Source: Anaerovibrio lipolyticus LB2005 (GTDB lineage: Bacteria > Bacillota > Negativicutes > Selenomonadales > Selenomonadaceae). From it: a stretch of DNA of 64,000 nt. The first letter of the stretch is position 1. The number at the start of each line of letters is the position of its first letter. The position numbers were made by a program, and so were the translations under genes. Below, one piece after another: positions 34,406 through 42,920 of this stretch. The notes below the pieces were generated by a model. It ran no database searches. It was not told where the DNA came from and saw only the letters and a program-made list of their open reading frames with translations. Location: the NCBI RefSeq assembly GCF_000621545.1, contig NZ_JHYA01000003.1:215807-279806 (forward strand). The letters run 5' to 3'.

Positions 34406-34452
34406 AGCTGAAAAACAAAGGCAAGGTCAATTGAAGGGGCCTTGCCTTTAAA
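34406..34452 (+). terminator. Terminator after the methyltransferase-like gene
   Basis: AAAGGCAAGG and CCTTGCCTTT arms with a 15-base loop, followed by AAAATG. The T tract is short, but the stem is strong. Confidence 0.7.
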
Positions 34453-34596
34453 ATGCATTAAAAAGCTATTAAATTTTTGTTATAGGACTTATGCTTTGGC
34501 TGTAAAAATACGATTATAAGGTCAAATAAAGCACATACAAGTAGTTATGCTTTACAAATGGGATTGTATAATTACTTCAGTGCACAAAAGCGGCGA

Positions 34597-34648
34597 GTAA
34601 TCCCCTAAGAAGATGCTGTTTACGGGCGGTATCCTCTTAGGGGATTAC
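34597..34648. repeat. Perfect 14-bp hairpin in an intergenic region
   Basis: GTAATCCCCTAAGA (34597-34610) and TCTTAGGGGATTAC (34635-34648) are perfect inverted arms with a 24-base loop. A TATAAT lies upstream at 34567-34572 with a weak -35, and AAGGGGATTTTCCTTTTT lies downstream. It could be the body of a small RNA or a 5' leader element of the next gene. Confidence 0.5.
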
Positions 34649-34696
34649 CAATTTAAGGGGATTTTCCTTTTTGATTTTCGAAAATCGGTTATTTGT

Positions 34697-34724
34697 CCTA
34701 TATATTTGCTAGTAAATATATAGG
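34697..34724. promoter_or_regulatory. Palindromic operator candidate upstream of the condensation/cNMP gene
   Basis: CCTATATATTT (34697-34707), GCTAGT, AAATATATAGG (34714-34724) are perfect 11-bp arms. A second short palindrome, GATTTTCGAAAATC, lies at 34672-34685. Both are in the leader of the gene at 34804. Confidence 0.5.
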
Positions 34725-34803
34725 GTTGATGTTAATATTAAATGGGAGATTTCGATAAAATTATTAGAAAGGATTCAAAGTTTAGAGAAGGAGTCTCTGT
34801 GTC

Positions 34804-35922
34804 ATGGATATTATTTCAACTACTTCCAAGCCTCGATACCGTGTGGGGAATGTAAGCTCCACCATGATGGAGGAGCTTCGGAAGATATATGGCAATAATA
34901 TAAAGGATATTGTGACTGTGGATGAGGAGGAGTTGAAGGTCCTAAATGAAAAGGGCCAGCACTCCAGAGCTGCTGTTCAGGCCATTTTCCGGGTAGGGGG
35001 CAGAATTGCTCCTGTGTCCTATTTGGGCTTTCTCCGTGATGAGGTTATGAGCGACCCTTATCTGAGGACCAATTATTATTTCGGCAACGGCAAGCTGTGG
35101 CGAATTATTTTGAATTCCAATACCATCCAGCCCGTGTTCAGGGCGGCGGATTCCCTGGATCCAAATGATTTGATGGACACCATGCACCGCATTGCTGAGG
35201 CGGACCGTCGCCGTCCCTTCGATTTGCGGAAGGGAAAGCTGCTGCGTATATACATTTTCCGCATCAGTAACGAAGAGTATATGTTCCTGCTGAGCTGGCC
35301 ACTTTTGATAGACAAGCATTGGACCCCTCACAATTTGTTCCACCATCCGATGATTACCTACAGCAGAATGGAAGAATTCAGTGTTGCTGAGACCGTTACC
35401 ATGGAAGCCAATGAGCTGGAGTACAACGTGGGACTTCTCAGCGAAACCCCGCTTCTGCTTAGCTTGAATAAAACCCAGATTCGCTCTCTTCTGGATTCCT
35501 GCTGGGTGACTTCCTACCAAAAGGATGACGTTATCCTTAATGAAAATGTGAACCAGACAGCTATGCTGGTGTTGCTGACAGGCAGGGTGGCCCGTTTCAG
35601 CAAGGGGGATGACGAGTGGATGAAGCCTCTGGATGAGGTGGAGGAAGGACAGCTTCTAAATCCACAGGTGGTGCTGGGGGTACCGTCCTCGTTTTTGCTG
35701 GAGGCTGTGGAGGAATGTCAGATTTTGCACATTCCGAGAATGCAGTTCAAGCATTTGCTGCAAAACCACAACGACGTGGGCTGGCAGGCCTTTAAGGCCA
35801 TTACCAGGGAGCTGGACCATTATCAGAAGTGTTGGACCAAGGCCCAGGAAAGTGTTAAAAATAAAAATAAAGCTCCAGAAGATCAGGACGATAAAGAGGA
35901 AAAAGAGGATAATGTAGTTTGA
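34804..35922 (+). CDS. Degenerate condensation-domain fragment fused to a cyclic-nucleotide-binding-like domain
   Basis: 372 residues, soluble, no signal. Residues about 75-175 read like the core of an NRPS condensation or acyltransferase domain: DPYLRTNYYFGNGKLWRIIL (the H..LRT...DG region), RRRPFDLRKGKLLRIYIFRISNEEYMFLLSW. However, the catalytic HHxxxDG is replaced by WPLLIDKHW, so it cannot catalyse condensation in the usual way. Residues about 220-340 look like a Crp-type cNMP-binding jelly roll (QIRSLLDSCWVTSYQKDDVILNENVNQTAMLVLLTGRVARF, SSFLLEAVEECQILHIPRMQFKHLL). There is no helix-turn-helix; the tail is an acidic-basic coil. The combination is not one I know. It has its own leader with palindromes, and a terminator follows. 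Confidence 0.6.
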   Translation: MDIISTTSKPRYRVGNVSSTMMEELRKIYGNNIKDIVTVDEEELKVLNEKGQHSRAAVQAIFRVGGRIAPVSYLGFLRDEVMSDPYLRTNYYFGNGKLWRIILNSNTIQPVFRAADSLDPNDLMDTMHRIAEADRRRPFDLRKGKLLRIYIFRISNEEYMFLLSWPLLIDKHWTPHNLFHHPMITYSRMEEFSVAETVTMEANELEYNVGLLSETPLLLSLNKTQIRSLLDSCWVTSYQKDDVILNENVNQTAMLVLLTGRVARFSKGDDEWMKPLDEVEEGQLLNPQVVLGVPSSFLLEAVEECQILHIPRMQFKHLLQNHNDVGWQAFKAITRELDHYQKCWTKAQESVKNKNKAPEDQDDKEEKEDNVV

Positions 35923-35977
35923 CACCCGTTGTGTTGATGGAGAAGCCCCATAGGGGAGATAATCGGCACCAGCGGGT
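35921..35977 (+). terminator. Branched terminator after the condensation/cNMP gene
   Basis: ACACCCG and CGGGTGT arms enclose a smaller CCCC-ATA-GGGG hairpin, then TTTTGTT. The ribosome site of the next gene follows closely. Confidence 0.6.
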
Positions 35978-36004
35978 GTTTTGTTGGGAAAGCAGGTGTG
36001 GTAT

Positions 36005-36898
36005 ATGACAAAATCGGCAGTTAAGATTATTTTGAGACTTTGCCTGATTTTATTGGGATGTTTTATAACGGCAATGGGATTTAACCTATTCCTTATACCG
36101 GCCCATCTCCTCACAGGTGGTATCAGCGGTATTTCAATGATCGTGTACTATCTGACGGGGTTGCCGGTGGGTGCCCAGAATCTGGTGTATAATCTGCCAA
36201 TTTTATACCTGGCCTATAGAATTTTCGGCAAGCGCTATTTCATGGATACCATTATTGGCACAGTGGCCTTTTCTCTTATCCTTGATGCTACGGCATTTGT
36301 TATTGAATGGAAGGTATGTGCTGATCCCATTTTAAACGCAGTATTTGGCGGCGTATTAAGCGGTATCGGCTTCGGTCTGGTGTTCCGTGCCAATGCCAAT
36401 ACCGGGGGCCTGGACGTGCTGGGGGCAGTTATAAAGAAGTTTTACTCTGTGGATTTGGGTACTGCGGTGGCGGTACTGAACTTTGCCATTGTGTCAGCCT
36501 CTGCATTTATGTTTGAGCTGGAGGAGGCCCTGTTGTCCTTTGCGGGAATATATGTAACTGCTGAGCTTACCAACCGCGTGGTGGCAGGCTTTAACAGGGA
36601 AAAATCCATTGTGATTATTTCACCTAAGTCCAGCGAGATATGTGATGAAATAATGTCCGGAATTCATCGCGGGGTAACATACATCAATGGTCGGGGCGGA
36701 ATGTCCGGGGCAAGCTGTGATGTTCTGTTCACAGTGGTGCGCCTTACTCAGGTGGCCCAGGTGAAGGCTATAGTGGATCATTATGACCCCCAGGCCTTCA
36801 TGATAGTCTCCGATACCTCTGAGGTAAGCGGCAGGGGCTTTACCATGGAGTGTGAAAGCTATGAGGAAGCCTGTAAAAAATGGTCCCATAACGTCTGA
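36005..36898 (+). CDS. YitT-family membrane protein (copy 2)
   Basis: 297 residues from ATG 36005, with AGGTG six bases upstream. Same build as the protein at 22868: membrane helices with FLIPAHLLTGGISGISMIVYYLTGLPVGAQNLVYNLP and FGLVFRANANTGGLDVLGAVI, then a DUF2179 domain (RGVTYINGRGGMSGASCDVLFTVVRLTQV). The two copies are clearly paralogous but diverged through their whole length. Function is unknown. A GC-rich terminator follows. Confidence 0.85.
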   Translation: MTKSAVKIILRLCLILLGCFITAMGFNLFLIPAHLLTGGISGISMIVYYLTGLPVGAQNLVYNLPILYLAYRIFGKRYFMDTIIGTVAFSLILDATAFVIEWKVCADPILNAVFGGVLSGIGFGLVFRANANTGGLDVLGAVIKKFYSVDLGTAVAVLNFAIVSASAFMFELEEALLSFAGIYVTAELTNRVVAGFNREKSIVIISPKSSEICDEIMSGIHRGVTYINGRGGMSGASCDVLFTVVRLTQVAQVKAIVDHYDPQAFMIVSDTSEVSGRGFTMECESYEEACKKWSHNV

Positions 36899-36932
36899 TT
36901 TTTAAAATTTCATACCAATCAAAACATATACA

Positions 36933-36964
36933 ATTCGGATCCGCTTATGGGTCCGGATTTTTGT
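36933..36964 (+). terminator. Terminator after the second yitT gene
   Basis: ATTCGGATCC and GGTCCGGAT pair with GU wobbles around GCTTATG, followed by TTTTTG. Confidence 0.75.
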
Positions 36965-36976
36965 TTGAAAAATAAT

Positions 36977-37017
36977 TTGACAACTATATTCAAAAAACGT
37001 AATATATAAATATATTA
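36977..37017 (+). promoter_or_regulatory. Promoter and operator of the arsR-like/CoADR operon
   Basis: TTGACA (36977-36982), 17-base spacer, TAATAT (37000-37005). An 18-bp perfect palindrome, TAATATAT-AA-ATATATTA (37000-37017), covers the -10. AT-rich imperfect palindromes over the -10 are usual operators for ArsR-family repressors, so the next gene probably regulates itself and the reductase. Confidence 0.75.
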
Positions 37018-37035
37018 AATTAGGAGGCGAAATTA

Positions 37036-37317
37036 ATGATTGAAGATATGAAATTTTTGGAAGAGCAGGCAGAGCTTTTGAAGGTTATTGCCCATCCCGT
37101 TCGCCTTTGTATAGCCCGTGGCCTTTGGCGCAGTGGCAGCTGCAATGTGACCCACATGCAGTGCTGTCTGGAGGTGCCCCAGTCTACCGTTTCCCAGCAT
37201 CTGGGTAAATTACGCCAGGCTGGAATTATTGAGGGAGAGCGAAATGGTTTGGAGATTACTTATAGATTGAAGGATGAACGGGTTAAAGCAATTTTATCCT
37301 GTTTATTTTCTCAGTGA
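37036..37317 (+). CDS. ArsR-family regulator, probably thiol or sulfur responsive
   Basis: 93 residues. The winged helix reads LLKVIAHPVRLCIARGL, then CNVTHMQCCLEVPQSTVSQHLGKLRQAGIIEGERNGLEITYRL. Cysteines at 25, 36, 43 and 44 are potential sensing residues. The classic ELCVCDL metal motif is not present. It lies directly upstream of a CoA-disulfide reductase/rhodanese gene, where ArsR regulators of the BigR/SqrR type sense persulfides through cysteine pairs. By context, a reactive-sulfur sensor is the best guess. A perfect palindrome over its own promoter fits autorepression. Confidence 0.82.
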   Translation: MIEDMKFLEEQAELLKVIAHPVRLCIARGLWRSGSCNVTHMQCCLEVPQSTVSQHLGKLRQAGIIEGERNGLEITYRLKDERVKAILSCLFSQ

Positions 37318-37334
37318 TTATTTTTATGATGTTA

Positions 37335-37374
37335 AGCTTGTTGAAAAACTTAGGAGCTTGTTGAAAATTTTAGG
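37335..37374 (+). repeat. Tandem 20-bp duplication between arsR-like gene and reductase
   Basis: AGCTTGTTGAAAAACTTAGG at 37335-37354 is followed directly by a copy with 18 of 20 identical bases at 37355-37374. Each ends in a TTAGG that can serve as part of a ribosome site; the second one feeds the reductase ATG at 37386. Confidence 0.75.
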
Positions 37375-37385
37375 AGTGAACTGAT

Positions 37386-39053
37386 ATGAAAAAGTATTTA
37401 ATTGTTGGTGGTGTGGCCGGCGGCGCAACTGCGGCTGCCAGACTTCGTCGTCTTGAAGAAGATGCAGAGATTATAATGTTCGAGCGGGGCGGGGATGTTT
37501 CCTTTGCCAACTGTGGGCTGCCTTATTATGTGGGAGGCACAATTCAGCATAGGGACGACCTGCTGGTTATGGATCCAGCAGCATTTAAGAAACTATTTAA
37601 TATAGATGTACGGATTTATAGTGAAGTGGTTTCCGTGAATCCTGAAGCTAAATCAGTACAGGTGAGATTTGGGGATACCCAGTATGAGGAGCACTATGAT
37701 GCTTTACTGCTGGCTCCGGGTGCTAAGCCTCTAACTCCGGGGATTCCGGGTATTGAGCATAAAAATATTGTTACCCTTAGGAATGTGCCGGATGCAGATA
37801 TTCTTCATAAGCTGAGCCACGACTATCCTTCCGGCAGAGCTGTGGTCGTAGGTGGTGGTTTTGTGGGCATCGAGTCTGCAGAGAATATAAGACAGCAGGG
37901 GCTGGAGGTAACTATTGTGGAGGCGGCACCTCATATTTTGGCGCCCTTTGATACGGATATAGTGGTGCAGGCGGAAAATGAACTGCGAAGCAATGGGGTA
38001 AATCTAAAGCTGGGTGACGGTGTGAAGGAATTTCATCACGAGCCGGATGGCAGCATTAAGGTGGAGCTTTCCTCCGGGGAGATGCTGGAGGCAGATTTCG
38101 TGGTACTGTCCATAGGTGTGCGCCCGGATACGGGATTTTTGCAGGATAGCGGTATTGACTTGAATGACAGGGGCTATATCGTTGTAAATGAATATATGCA
38201 GACTAATTTCAAGGATATCTACGCTGTAGGAGATGCTGTGCAGACCTATAACGGGCAAACCAGTGAAGCTGGTTCACTGGCCTTGGCAGGACCTGCTAAC
38301 AGTCAGGGACGGCTGGCAGCTGATAATATAAACGGTGCCCAGAGAAAATATCGTGGCTTTGTGGGCAGCTCAATTTTGAAGGTATTTGAACTTACAGTGG
38401 CCTCCACCGGCATGAATGAAAGGGCCCTTCAGAGACAGGGGCTGGTGTATGGTAAGGACTACAGATTTACGGTTACCTTCCCGGCAGATCACGCCACCTA
38501 TTATCCAGGAGCCAAAAATTTTACCTTGAAAATGATCTTCAGCATGAAGGATGGCAAGGTGCTGGGAGCCCAGGCCATTGGCCCAAAGGGTGTAGACAAG
38601 CGCATTGATGTAATCGCCTCCGTGATTCGCTTTGGTGGCACTGTGCAGGATTTGATGGATTTGGAGCTGGCCTACGCTCCACCATTTTCCTCAGCCAAGG
38701 ACCCTGTAAATATGGCGGGATACTACGCAGATAACATTATACAGGGGATGACGAATCCGCTTCTGCCAAATGAATTGGAGGCTGAGCTGAATAAGGGGGC
38801 ACTCCTTATTGATGTGAGAAATCCTGAAATGTTTACGGCAGGCCATATAAAGGGGGCTGTAAACATTCCGGCTCCTAAGCTAAGAACTCAGCTGGATAAG
38901 CTGGATAAAAATCGTCCTATTATCGTTAGCTGCCGGGTGGGAATCAACGGCTATTATATGGAAAGAATGCTTACACAACACGGGTTTACAGTGCGTAATC
39001 TGATGGGTGGCTTCTCCTATGCCAGATGGTTTGCCCTGGATATACAGAACTGA
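37386..39053 (+). CDS. CoA-disulfide/persulfide reductase with C-terminal rhodanese domain
   Basis: 555 residues. FAD- and NAD-binding folds: LIVGGVAGGATAAARLRRL at the N-terminus, AVVVGGGFVGIESAENI near 150, and IYAVGDAVQ near 275. The active-site cysteine C43 sits in SFANCGLPYYVGG, the single-cysteine CoADR pattern. The last 100 residues are a rhodanese domain (LIDVRNPEMFTAGHIKGAVNIP, catalytic C516 in VSCRVGINGY). This fusion (CoADR-RHD) reduces CoA disulfide, CoA persulfide or polysulfide with NAD(P)H. The operon adds ferredoxin and a membrane iron-sulfur protein, which may link it to an electron source. Confidence 0.92.
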   Translation: MKKYLIVGGVAGGATAAARLRRLEEDAEIIMFERGGDVSFANCGLPYYVGGTIQHRDDLLVMDPAAFKKLFNIDVRIYSEVVSVNPEAKSVQVRFGDTQYEEHYDALLLAPGAKPLTPGIPGIEHKNIVTLRNVPDADILHKLSHDYPSGRAVVVGGGFVGIESAENIRQQGLEVTIVEAAPHILAPFDTDIVVQAENELRSNGVNLKLGDGVKEFHHEPDGSIKVELSSGEMLEADFVVLSIGVRPDTGFLQDSGIDLNDRGYIVVNEYMQTNFKDIYAVGDAVQTYNGQTSEAGSLALAGPANSQGRLAADNINGAQRKYRGFVGSSILKVFELTVASTGMNERALQRQGLVYGKDYRFTVTFPADHATYYPGAKNFTLKMIFSMKDGKVLGAQAIGPKGVDKRIDVIASVIRFGGTVQDLMDLELAYAPPFSSAKDPVNMAGYYADNIIQGMTNPLLPNELEAELNKGALLIDVRNPEMFTAGHIKGAVNIPAPKLRTQLDKLDKNRPIIVSCRVGINGYYMERMLTQHGFTVRNLMGGFSYARWFALDIQN

Positions 39054-39074
39054 TCAGGAGGAGGAGCTTTAATC

Positions 39075-39278
39075 ATGGGAAAATTATCACCCCGTCATGC
39101 GGTGGTGGATAGCAATATGTGTGTGGCTTGTGGAACCTGTGCAGACGTTTGCCCCACTGGCGCTATGGAAATAGTCAGTGGCGTCTTTGCCAAGCCTACA
39201 GAAGAAAAATGTGTTGGCTGCGGAATATGTGCTAAGGAGTGTCCTGCATCGGCCATTAGGGTGGAGGTGCGGTCGTGA
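39075..39278 (+). CDS. 2[4Fe-4S] ferredoxin
   Basis: 67 residues. Two CxxCxxCxxxCP motifs are complete: [12 protein letters not shown] and [12 protein letters not shown]. It is a small soluble electron carrier. AGGAGGAGG lies upstream. It overlaps the next gene by four bases (GTGA), so the two are translationally coupled, and both follow the CoA-disulfide reductase. Confidence 0.93.
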   Translation: MGKLSPRHAVVDSNMCVACGTCADVCPTGAMEIVSGVFAKPTEEKCVGCGICAKECPASAIRVEVRS

Positions 39279-39862
39279 AGAAGCAGCAACGCCATTGGTA
39301 CCATTATCTTTGGATTTGGTCCATCATCTATTTTTCTTTAGGATTTGTGAACATTTTATTTGCCTGGCTGGGGCTTATCAGCTTCTGCCTGCCACTGATT
39401 TTTGCCATTGGGGGCGGCAACAAGCTATTTTGCAACCGCTACTGTGATAGAGGCCAATTTCTGCGGGTAATGGGAAGTCAGGTGGGACTCTCCCTCCGTC
39501 GGGAAATGCCGGACTGGATGAAGGGCAAGGCTTTCAGATATGGCTTTATGGTTTTCTTTTTCGCCATGTTCTTCAATATCATCTATGTATCCTGGCTGGT
39601 GGGCAGTGAAATACAGGGGATTCAGGAGGCAGTAACTGTGCTGTGGACCTTCCAGCTGCCATGGAACTGGACATATTCTGCGGGAATTACCCCATGGGTG
39701 GCCCAGTTTGCTTTCGGGCTATATAGCCTGATGCTTACCTCTGAAATTATTGCTATTGCCGCCATGCTGATATATAAGCCCCGCTCCTGGTGCGTCTTTT
39801 GTCCAATGGGCACCCTGACCCAGACCATCTGTAAGGCTAAGTATGTGCCAACAACAATATAG
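39275..39862 (+). CDS. NapH/YccM-like membrane protein with cysteine clusters
   Basis: 195 residues from GTG 39275. Four hydrophobic helices ([67 protein letters not shown]). Cysteine motifs CNRYCDRG near 50 and [14 protein letters not shown] near 175 match the membrane part of NapH/NosR/YccM-type proteins, but the C-terminal ferredoxin domain is missing. The free-standing ferredoxin encoded just upstream probably supplies it. Likely role: electron transfer between membrane and cytosol for sulfur metabolism. Confidence 0.75.
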   Translation: MKKQQRHWYHYLWIWSIIYFSLGFVNILFAWLGLISFCLPLIFAIGGGNKLFCNRYCDRGQFLRVMGSQVGLSLRREMPDWMKGKAFRYGFMVFFFAMFFNIIYVSWLVGSEIQGIQEAVTVLWTFQLPWNWTYSAGITPWVAQFAFGLYSLMLTSEIIAIAAMLIYKPRSWCVFCPMGTLTQTICKAKYVPTTI

Positions 39863-39917
39863 ATTCAAATAAACGTTTTTTAAAGTATTAAATAACATTT
39901 AAAAAACATAAAAAAAT

Positions 39918-39970
39918 AAAAGGCAACCTGCCATATATCACATGAGATATATAGCAAGGTGCCTTTTTGC
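39918..39970 (+). terminator. Terminator of the reductase operon
   Basis: AAAGGCAACCTGC and GCAAGGTGCCTTT arms, with an internal ATATATC/GATATAT extension, and TTTTT following. A-rich sequence on the left lets it serve the convergent gene as well. Confidence 0.85.
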
Positions 39971-39984
39971 TGTCATAAAGCAAT

Positions 39985-40722
39985 TTACATCAGCATCTTC
40001 GAGTATTTCTCTGCATCACGCTTCACGCGCTTTATTGCAATAAACTGGAAAATTGTGGTAAAGACGAGGCAGACTAAACCAGCTAAAATCCATATTCCTG
40101 TCCTTTCATCATCTATGTTATTGATAAAGATGGCTGGATTGAATACGGTGCAGACATCATAAATGGTATGTAATATCACTGGTACAGAAAAGGCAATCAG
40201 ATATTGGAGCTTATATGGAAGACCATTTTTCTTGTTGTACTGTCCAATACCGATATACTTACCCATGATGATACCAAATATGGTATGAACCCCAAGAGTA
40301 ATTAATCTTAACAGGCCTTCGATGTCCTCACCATAGACGAATTCCTCGAGTAAGGTAATACCGATACCCACCGCGGCACCAGTCAAAATGTATTCATAAA
40401 TATTTTTAGGCTTAAATAACCATATTGCCAAAATAATCATCAGTAATCTGGATATTTCCTCAATTAATCCGGCTCGCCAAAAGGATGTTACGAAAGATTT
40501 TATAACCACATTTTGTATATTTTCTATGGTAAACCCCATGTTCATAAACGTAAAGGCAATTCCCAATGCAAATACCAGGGTTAGCATAGTGGCAAGAACT
40601 CCTAAAAAGATTGGTACAAATGCCTGCTTTTTATTAATGGACATATCACATTCCCATTTCAGCATTTTCTTATAAACTATTCCCAATATGATAGCAGTTA
40701 AAAGCAACTGAATAATCATCAT
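39985..40722 (-). CDS. PrsW-like intramembrane metalloprotease
   Basis: 245 residues from ATG 40722, which follows AGGAGG; the longer frame to 40773 lacks a ribosome site. It has about seven transmembrane helices. Motif residues: AGLIEEISR (E88, E89), LLEEFVYG (E126, E127), GVHTIFG (H146), VILHTIYD (H185), in the order found in PrsW/CPBP-type glutamic or metallo proteases. PrsW in Bacillus cleaves an anti-sigma factor; no sigma or anti-sigma gene is adjacent here, so the substrate is unknown. Confidence 0.78.
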   Translation of the reverse strand: MMIIQLLLTAIILGIVYKKMLKWECDMSINKKQAFVPIFLGVLATMLTLVFALGIAFTFMNMGFTIENIQNVVIKSFVTSFWRAGLIEEISRLLMIILAIWLFKPKNIYEYILTGAAVGIGITLLEEFVYGEDIEGLLRLITLGVHTIFGIIMGKYIGIGQYNKKNGLPYKLQYLIAFSVPVILHTIYDVCTVFNPAIFINNIDDERTGIWILAGLVCLVFTTIFQFIAIKRVKRDAEKYSKMLM

Positions 40723-40910
40723 TTTAGACAACCTCCTTTGGAGTATAATTTTACTACTATTTTTTATATCCATATAGGTTTAAAAGTGTTACTGATTTGA
40801 AAAATATTTATCTGGAAAAAGTAGAAGGAATTTTTCCATGTAGGTGGAATAATCATTTTATAAAGTTTGGGAATAATTGTATTACAGAAAAAAATTAGGA
40901 GGATTTCGTC

Positions 40911-41438
40911 ATGAAAAAGAAGATTATTGGCTTATTATCCGTATTAACTATAGGAACTTTCTGCATTAGCACGGCCAGTGCAGCTGAAAAAATGGTTGGA
41001 ATGCCAAACCCTATGGTGTCTTATAATACTGTGGCAGAGGCAAAGGCAGAAGCTGGTTTTCAGCCTTTATACCTTCCATCCATAAGTGGCTATCATGTAA
41101 ATCAGGTCTGGGTCATAGGCGGTGACATAATAGATATAGAGTATTGTTCAGATAGTCAGCCAGCGGGAAAATTCCGCCTTCGCACAGCCCGTTGCACAGA
41201 GCTGACGAATGACAATATCAGCGGCATATATGGAGCTACCTGGAACAAGGAAAAAATCAATGGTTTGTCTGTAGCTATAGCGGAGATTTATTACGAGAAG
41301 GATATGCCGATTGACTATGCTGCCCATTGGACCCACAATAATATGCTGTTTTCTGTAAGCGGAGAGAAGCTGACCTATAGGGAGTTCTGGCGGTTATTGG
41401 AGCATGGTCTGGTGGAGCTCAGCCAGAATTATTTTTAA
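40911..41438 (+). CDS. Exported hypothetical protein
   Basis: 175 residues with a signal peptide (MKKKIIGLLSVLTIGTFCISTASAAE). The mature part has NPMVSYNTVAEAKAEAGFQPLYLPSISGYHVNQVWVIGGDIIDIEY, reminiscent of DUF4367-like periplasmic domains that follow VAEAKKAAGF, and ends in a helix EFWRLLEHGLVELSQ. The function is unknown. ATTAGGAGG is upstream. It precedes the aminotransferase gene by about 50 bases and could be co-transcribed. Confidence 0.7.
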   Translation: MKKKIIGLLSVLTIGTFCISTASAAEKMVGMPNPMVSYNTVAEAKAEAGFQPLYLPSISGYHVNQVWVIGGDIIDIEYCSDSQPAGKFRLRTARCTELTNDNISGIYGATWNKEKINGLSVAIAEIYYEKDMPIDYAAHWTHNNMLFSVSGEKLTYREFWRLLEHGLVELSQNYF

Positions 41439-41486
41439 GATAGCATATATTTAGGTATTCCGTTGGATAACGAGGGGAGAGGTAAA

Positions 41487-42698
41487 ATGAAGTTTGATTT
41501 TGATGAAATAGTGGATCGGCAGAATACCAATGCACTGAATACTGATGGCTTTAGGGGCTATATTTTCCATGCGGGGCCCGAGAAGGTTTTTCCATATAAG
41601 GACGAAGATTTTGTGCGGATGTGGGTGGCAGATATGGAATTTGCTACGCCTCAGCCTATTATTGATGCTGTAAAATCGCGTCTGGACCGCCGTATTATGG
41701 GCTATACCATGATGTTTAAGGATGATTATTATAATGCCTTTGCAGCCTGGTGTAATAAAATGTATGATTGGAGCTTCCCAAAGGAGGAGCTGACCTTTTC
41801 AGCAGGGGTGATTCCTGCTTTGTATCAGCTTATAGAGCTGTTGGTGGCAAAGGATGAAAAGGTTATTATTCATACCCCGGCTTATGGATATTTTCAGCAC
41901 GCCGCAGAATACAATGGTGTAGAGTATATTAAGGCACCTCTTCTAAAGGAGAAGGGGGAATTCAGTATTGATTTTGATGACCTTGAGAAAATCGCTGCTG
42001 ATCCAAAGGTGAAGCTACTTATTTGGTGCAATCCTCACAATCCATCGGGGCGGGTGTGGACTGAGGCTGAATTGAAGCGTGTAGCGGAAATAGTGGAGAA
42101 AAATGATTTGTGGATTGTTTCCGATGAAATTCATTGTGATTTACTGCGTACAGGGGTGAAGCATATTCCTACCGCCAAAGTTATGCCCGATTATCAAAGG
42201 CTGATTACCTGTATGTCTGCCAGCAAGACCTTCAATATGGCCGGATTGATGTTTTCTAATATTATTATTCGTGACAAAAAGCTGCGACAAGATTTTAAGG
42301 GAAGGGACAAGAATATTGGCATGCTGAATCCCCTTTCCATTGCAGCTCATCAGGCAGCCTATGAGCATTGTGGAGAGTGGCTGAAGGAGCTTAAGGAATA
42401 TTTGGATGCCAACTTCCGATATGTGGATAATTTCCTAAAGGATAAGCTGCCAGAAGCGGTATTTAAAATACCTGATGCCACATATTTAGCTTGGGTGGAT
42501 ATGGGGAAGTGTCTGCCGGGAGTGGAAAATTTGGCGGATTTCTTTGCCAATAAAGCTGGAGTGCTCCTGGAAGGTGGCGACGACCTTTTTGTAGGAAATG
42601 CCAAGGGCTATATCCGCCTGAACCTGGCTATGCCACAGGCAATAATCGCCAAGGGCCTTGATAGAATGTATGAGGCTATCTGTGACTACCGCTCTTAA
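41487..42698 (+). CDS. MalY/PatB-family PLP-dependent C-S lyase or aminotransferase
   Basis: 403 residues from ATG 41487 (GAGAGG upstream). Family marks: VRMWVADMEFATPQPIIDAV at the N-terminus, LTFSAGVIPALYQLIELL, NPHNPSGRVWTEAEL, IVSDEIHCDLL, and the PLP lysine in SASKTFNMAGL. PatB/MalY proteins are cystathionine beta-lyases that release homocysteine, pyruvate and ammonia, and some also transaminate. The exact substrate is not certain. Confidence 0.88.
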   Translation: MKFDFDEIVDRQNTNALNTDGFRGYIFHAGPEKVFPYKDEDFVRMWVADMEFATPQPIIDAVKSRLDRRIMGYTMMFKDDYYNAFAAWCNKMYDWSFPKEELTFSAGVIPALYQLIELLVAKDEKVIIHTPAYGYFQHAAEYNGVEYIKAPLLKEKGEFSIDFDDLEKIAADPKVKLLIWCNPHNPSGRVWTEAELKRVAEIVEKNDLWIVSDEIHCDLLRTGVKHIPTAKVMPDYQRLITCMSASKTFNMAGLMFSNIIIRDKKLRQDFKGRDKNIGMLNPLSIAAHQAAYEHCGEWLKELKEYLDANFRYVDNFLKDKLPEAVFKIPDATYLAWVDMGKCLPGVENLADFFANKAGVLLEGGDDLFVGNAKGYIRLNLAMPQAIIAKGLDRMYEAICDYRS

Positions 42699-42722
42699 GG
42701 GAAAAGGCAAATAATTAGCATA

Positions 42723-42787
42723 ATAAAAAGGCTTTTGCAGTGCTGCGGGATTTGATCCTACAGCAGGCAAAGGCCTTATTTTTGTGT
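42723..42787 (+). terminator. Terminator after the malY/patB-like gene
   Basis: AAGGCTTTTGC and GCAAAGGCCTT outer arms with an internal TGCTG/CAGCA part, followed by ATTTTTG. Confidence 0.8.
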
Positions 42788-42920
42788 TGTGAAAAGCAAA
42801 AAATCATGGTTGAATACAAAACATAAGTTTTGTATAACGTAGTTAATAGATTGTTTGTTCGGTAGTATAATTATTATCTGGGAAATTTACCAGATATAAA
42901 GTGAGCTTATAGGAGGAAAA

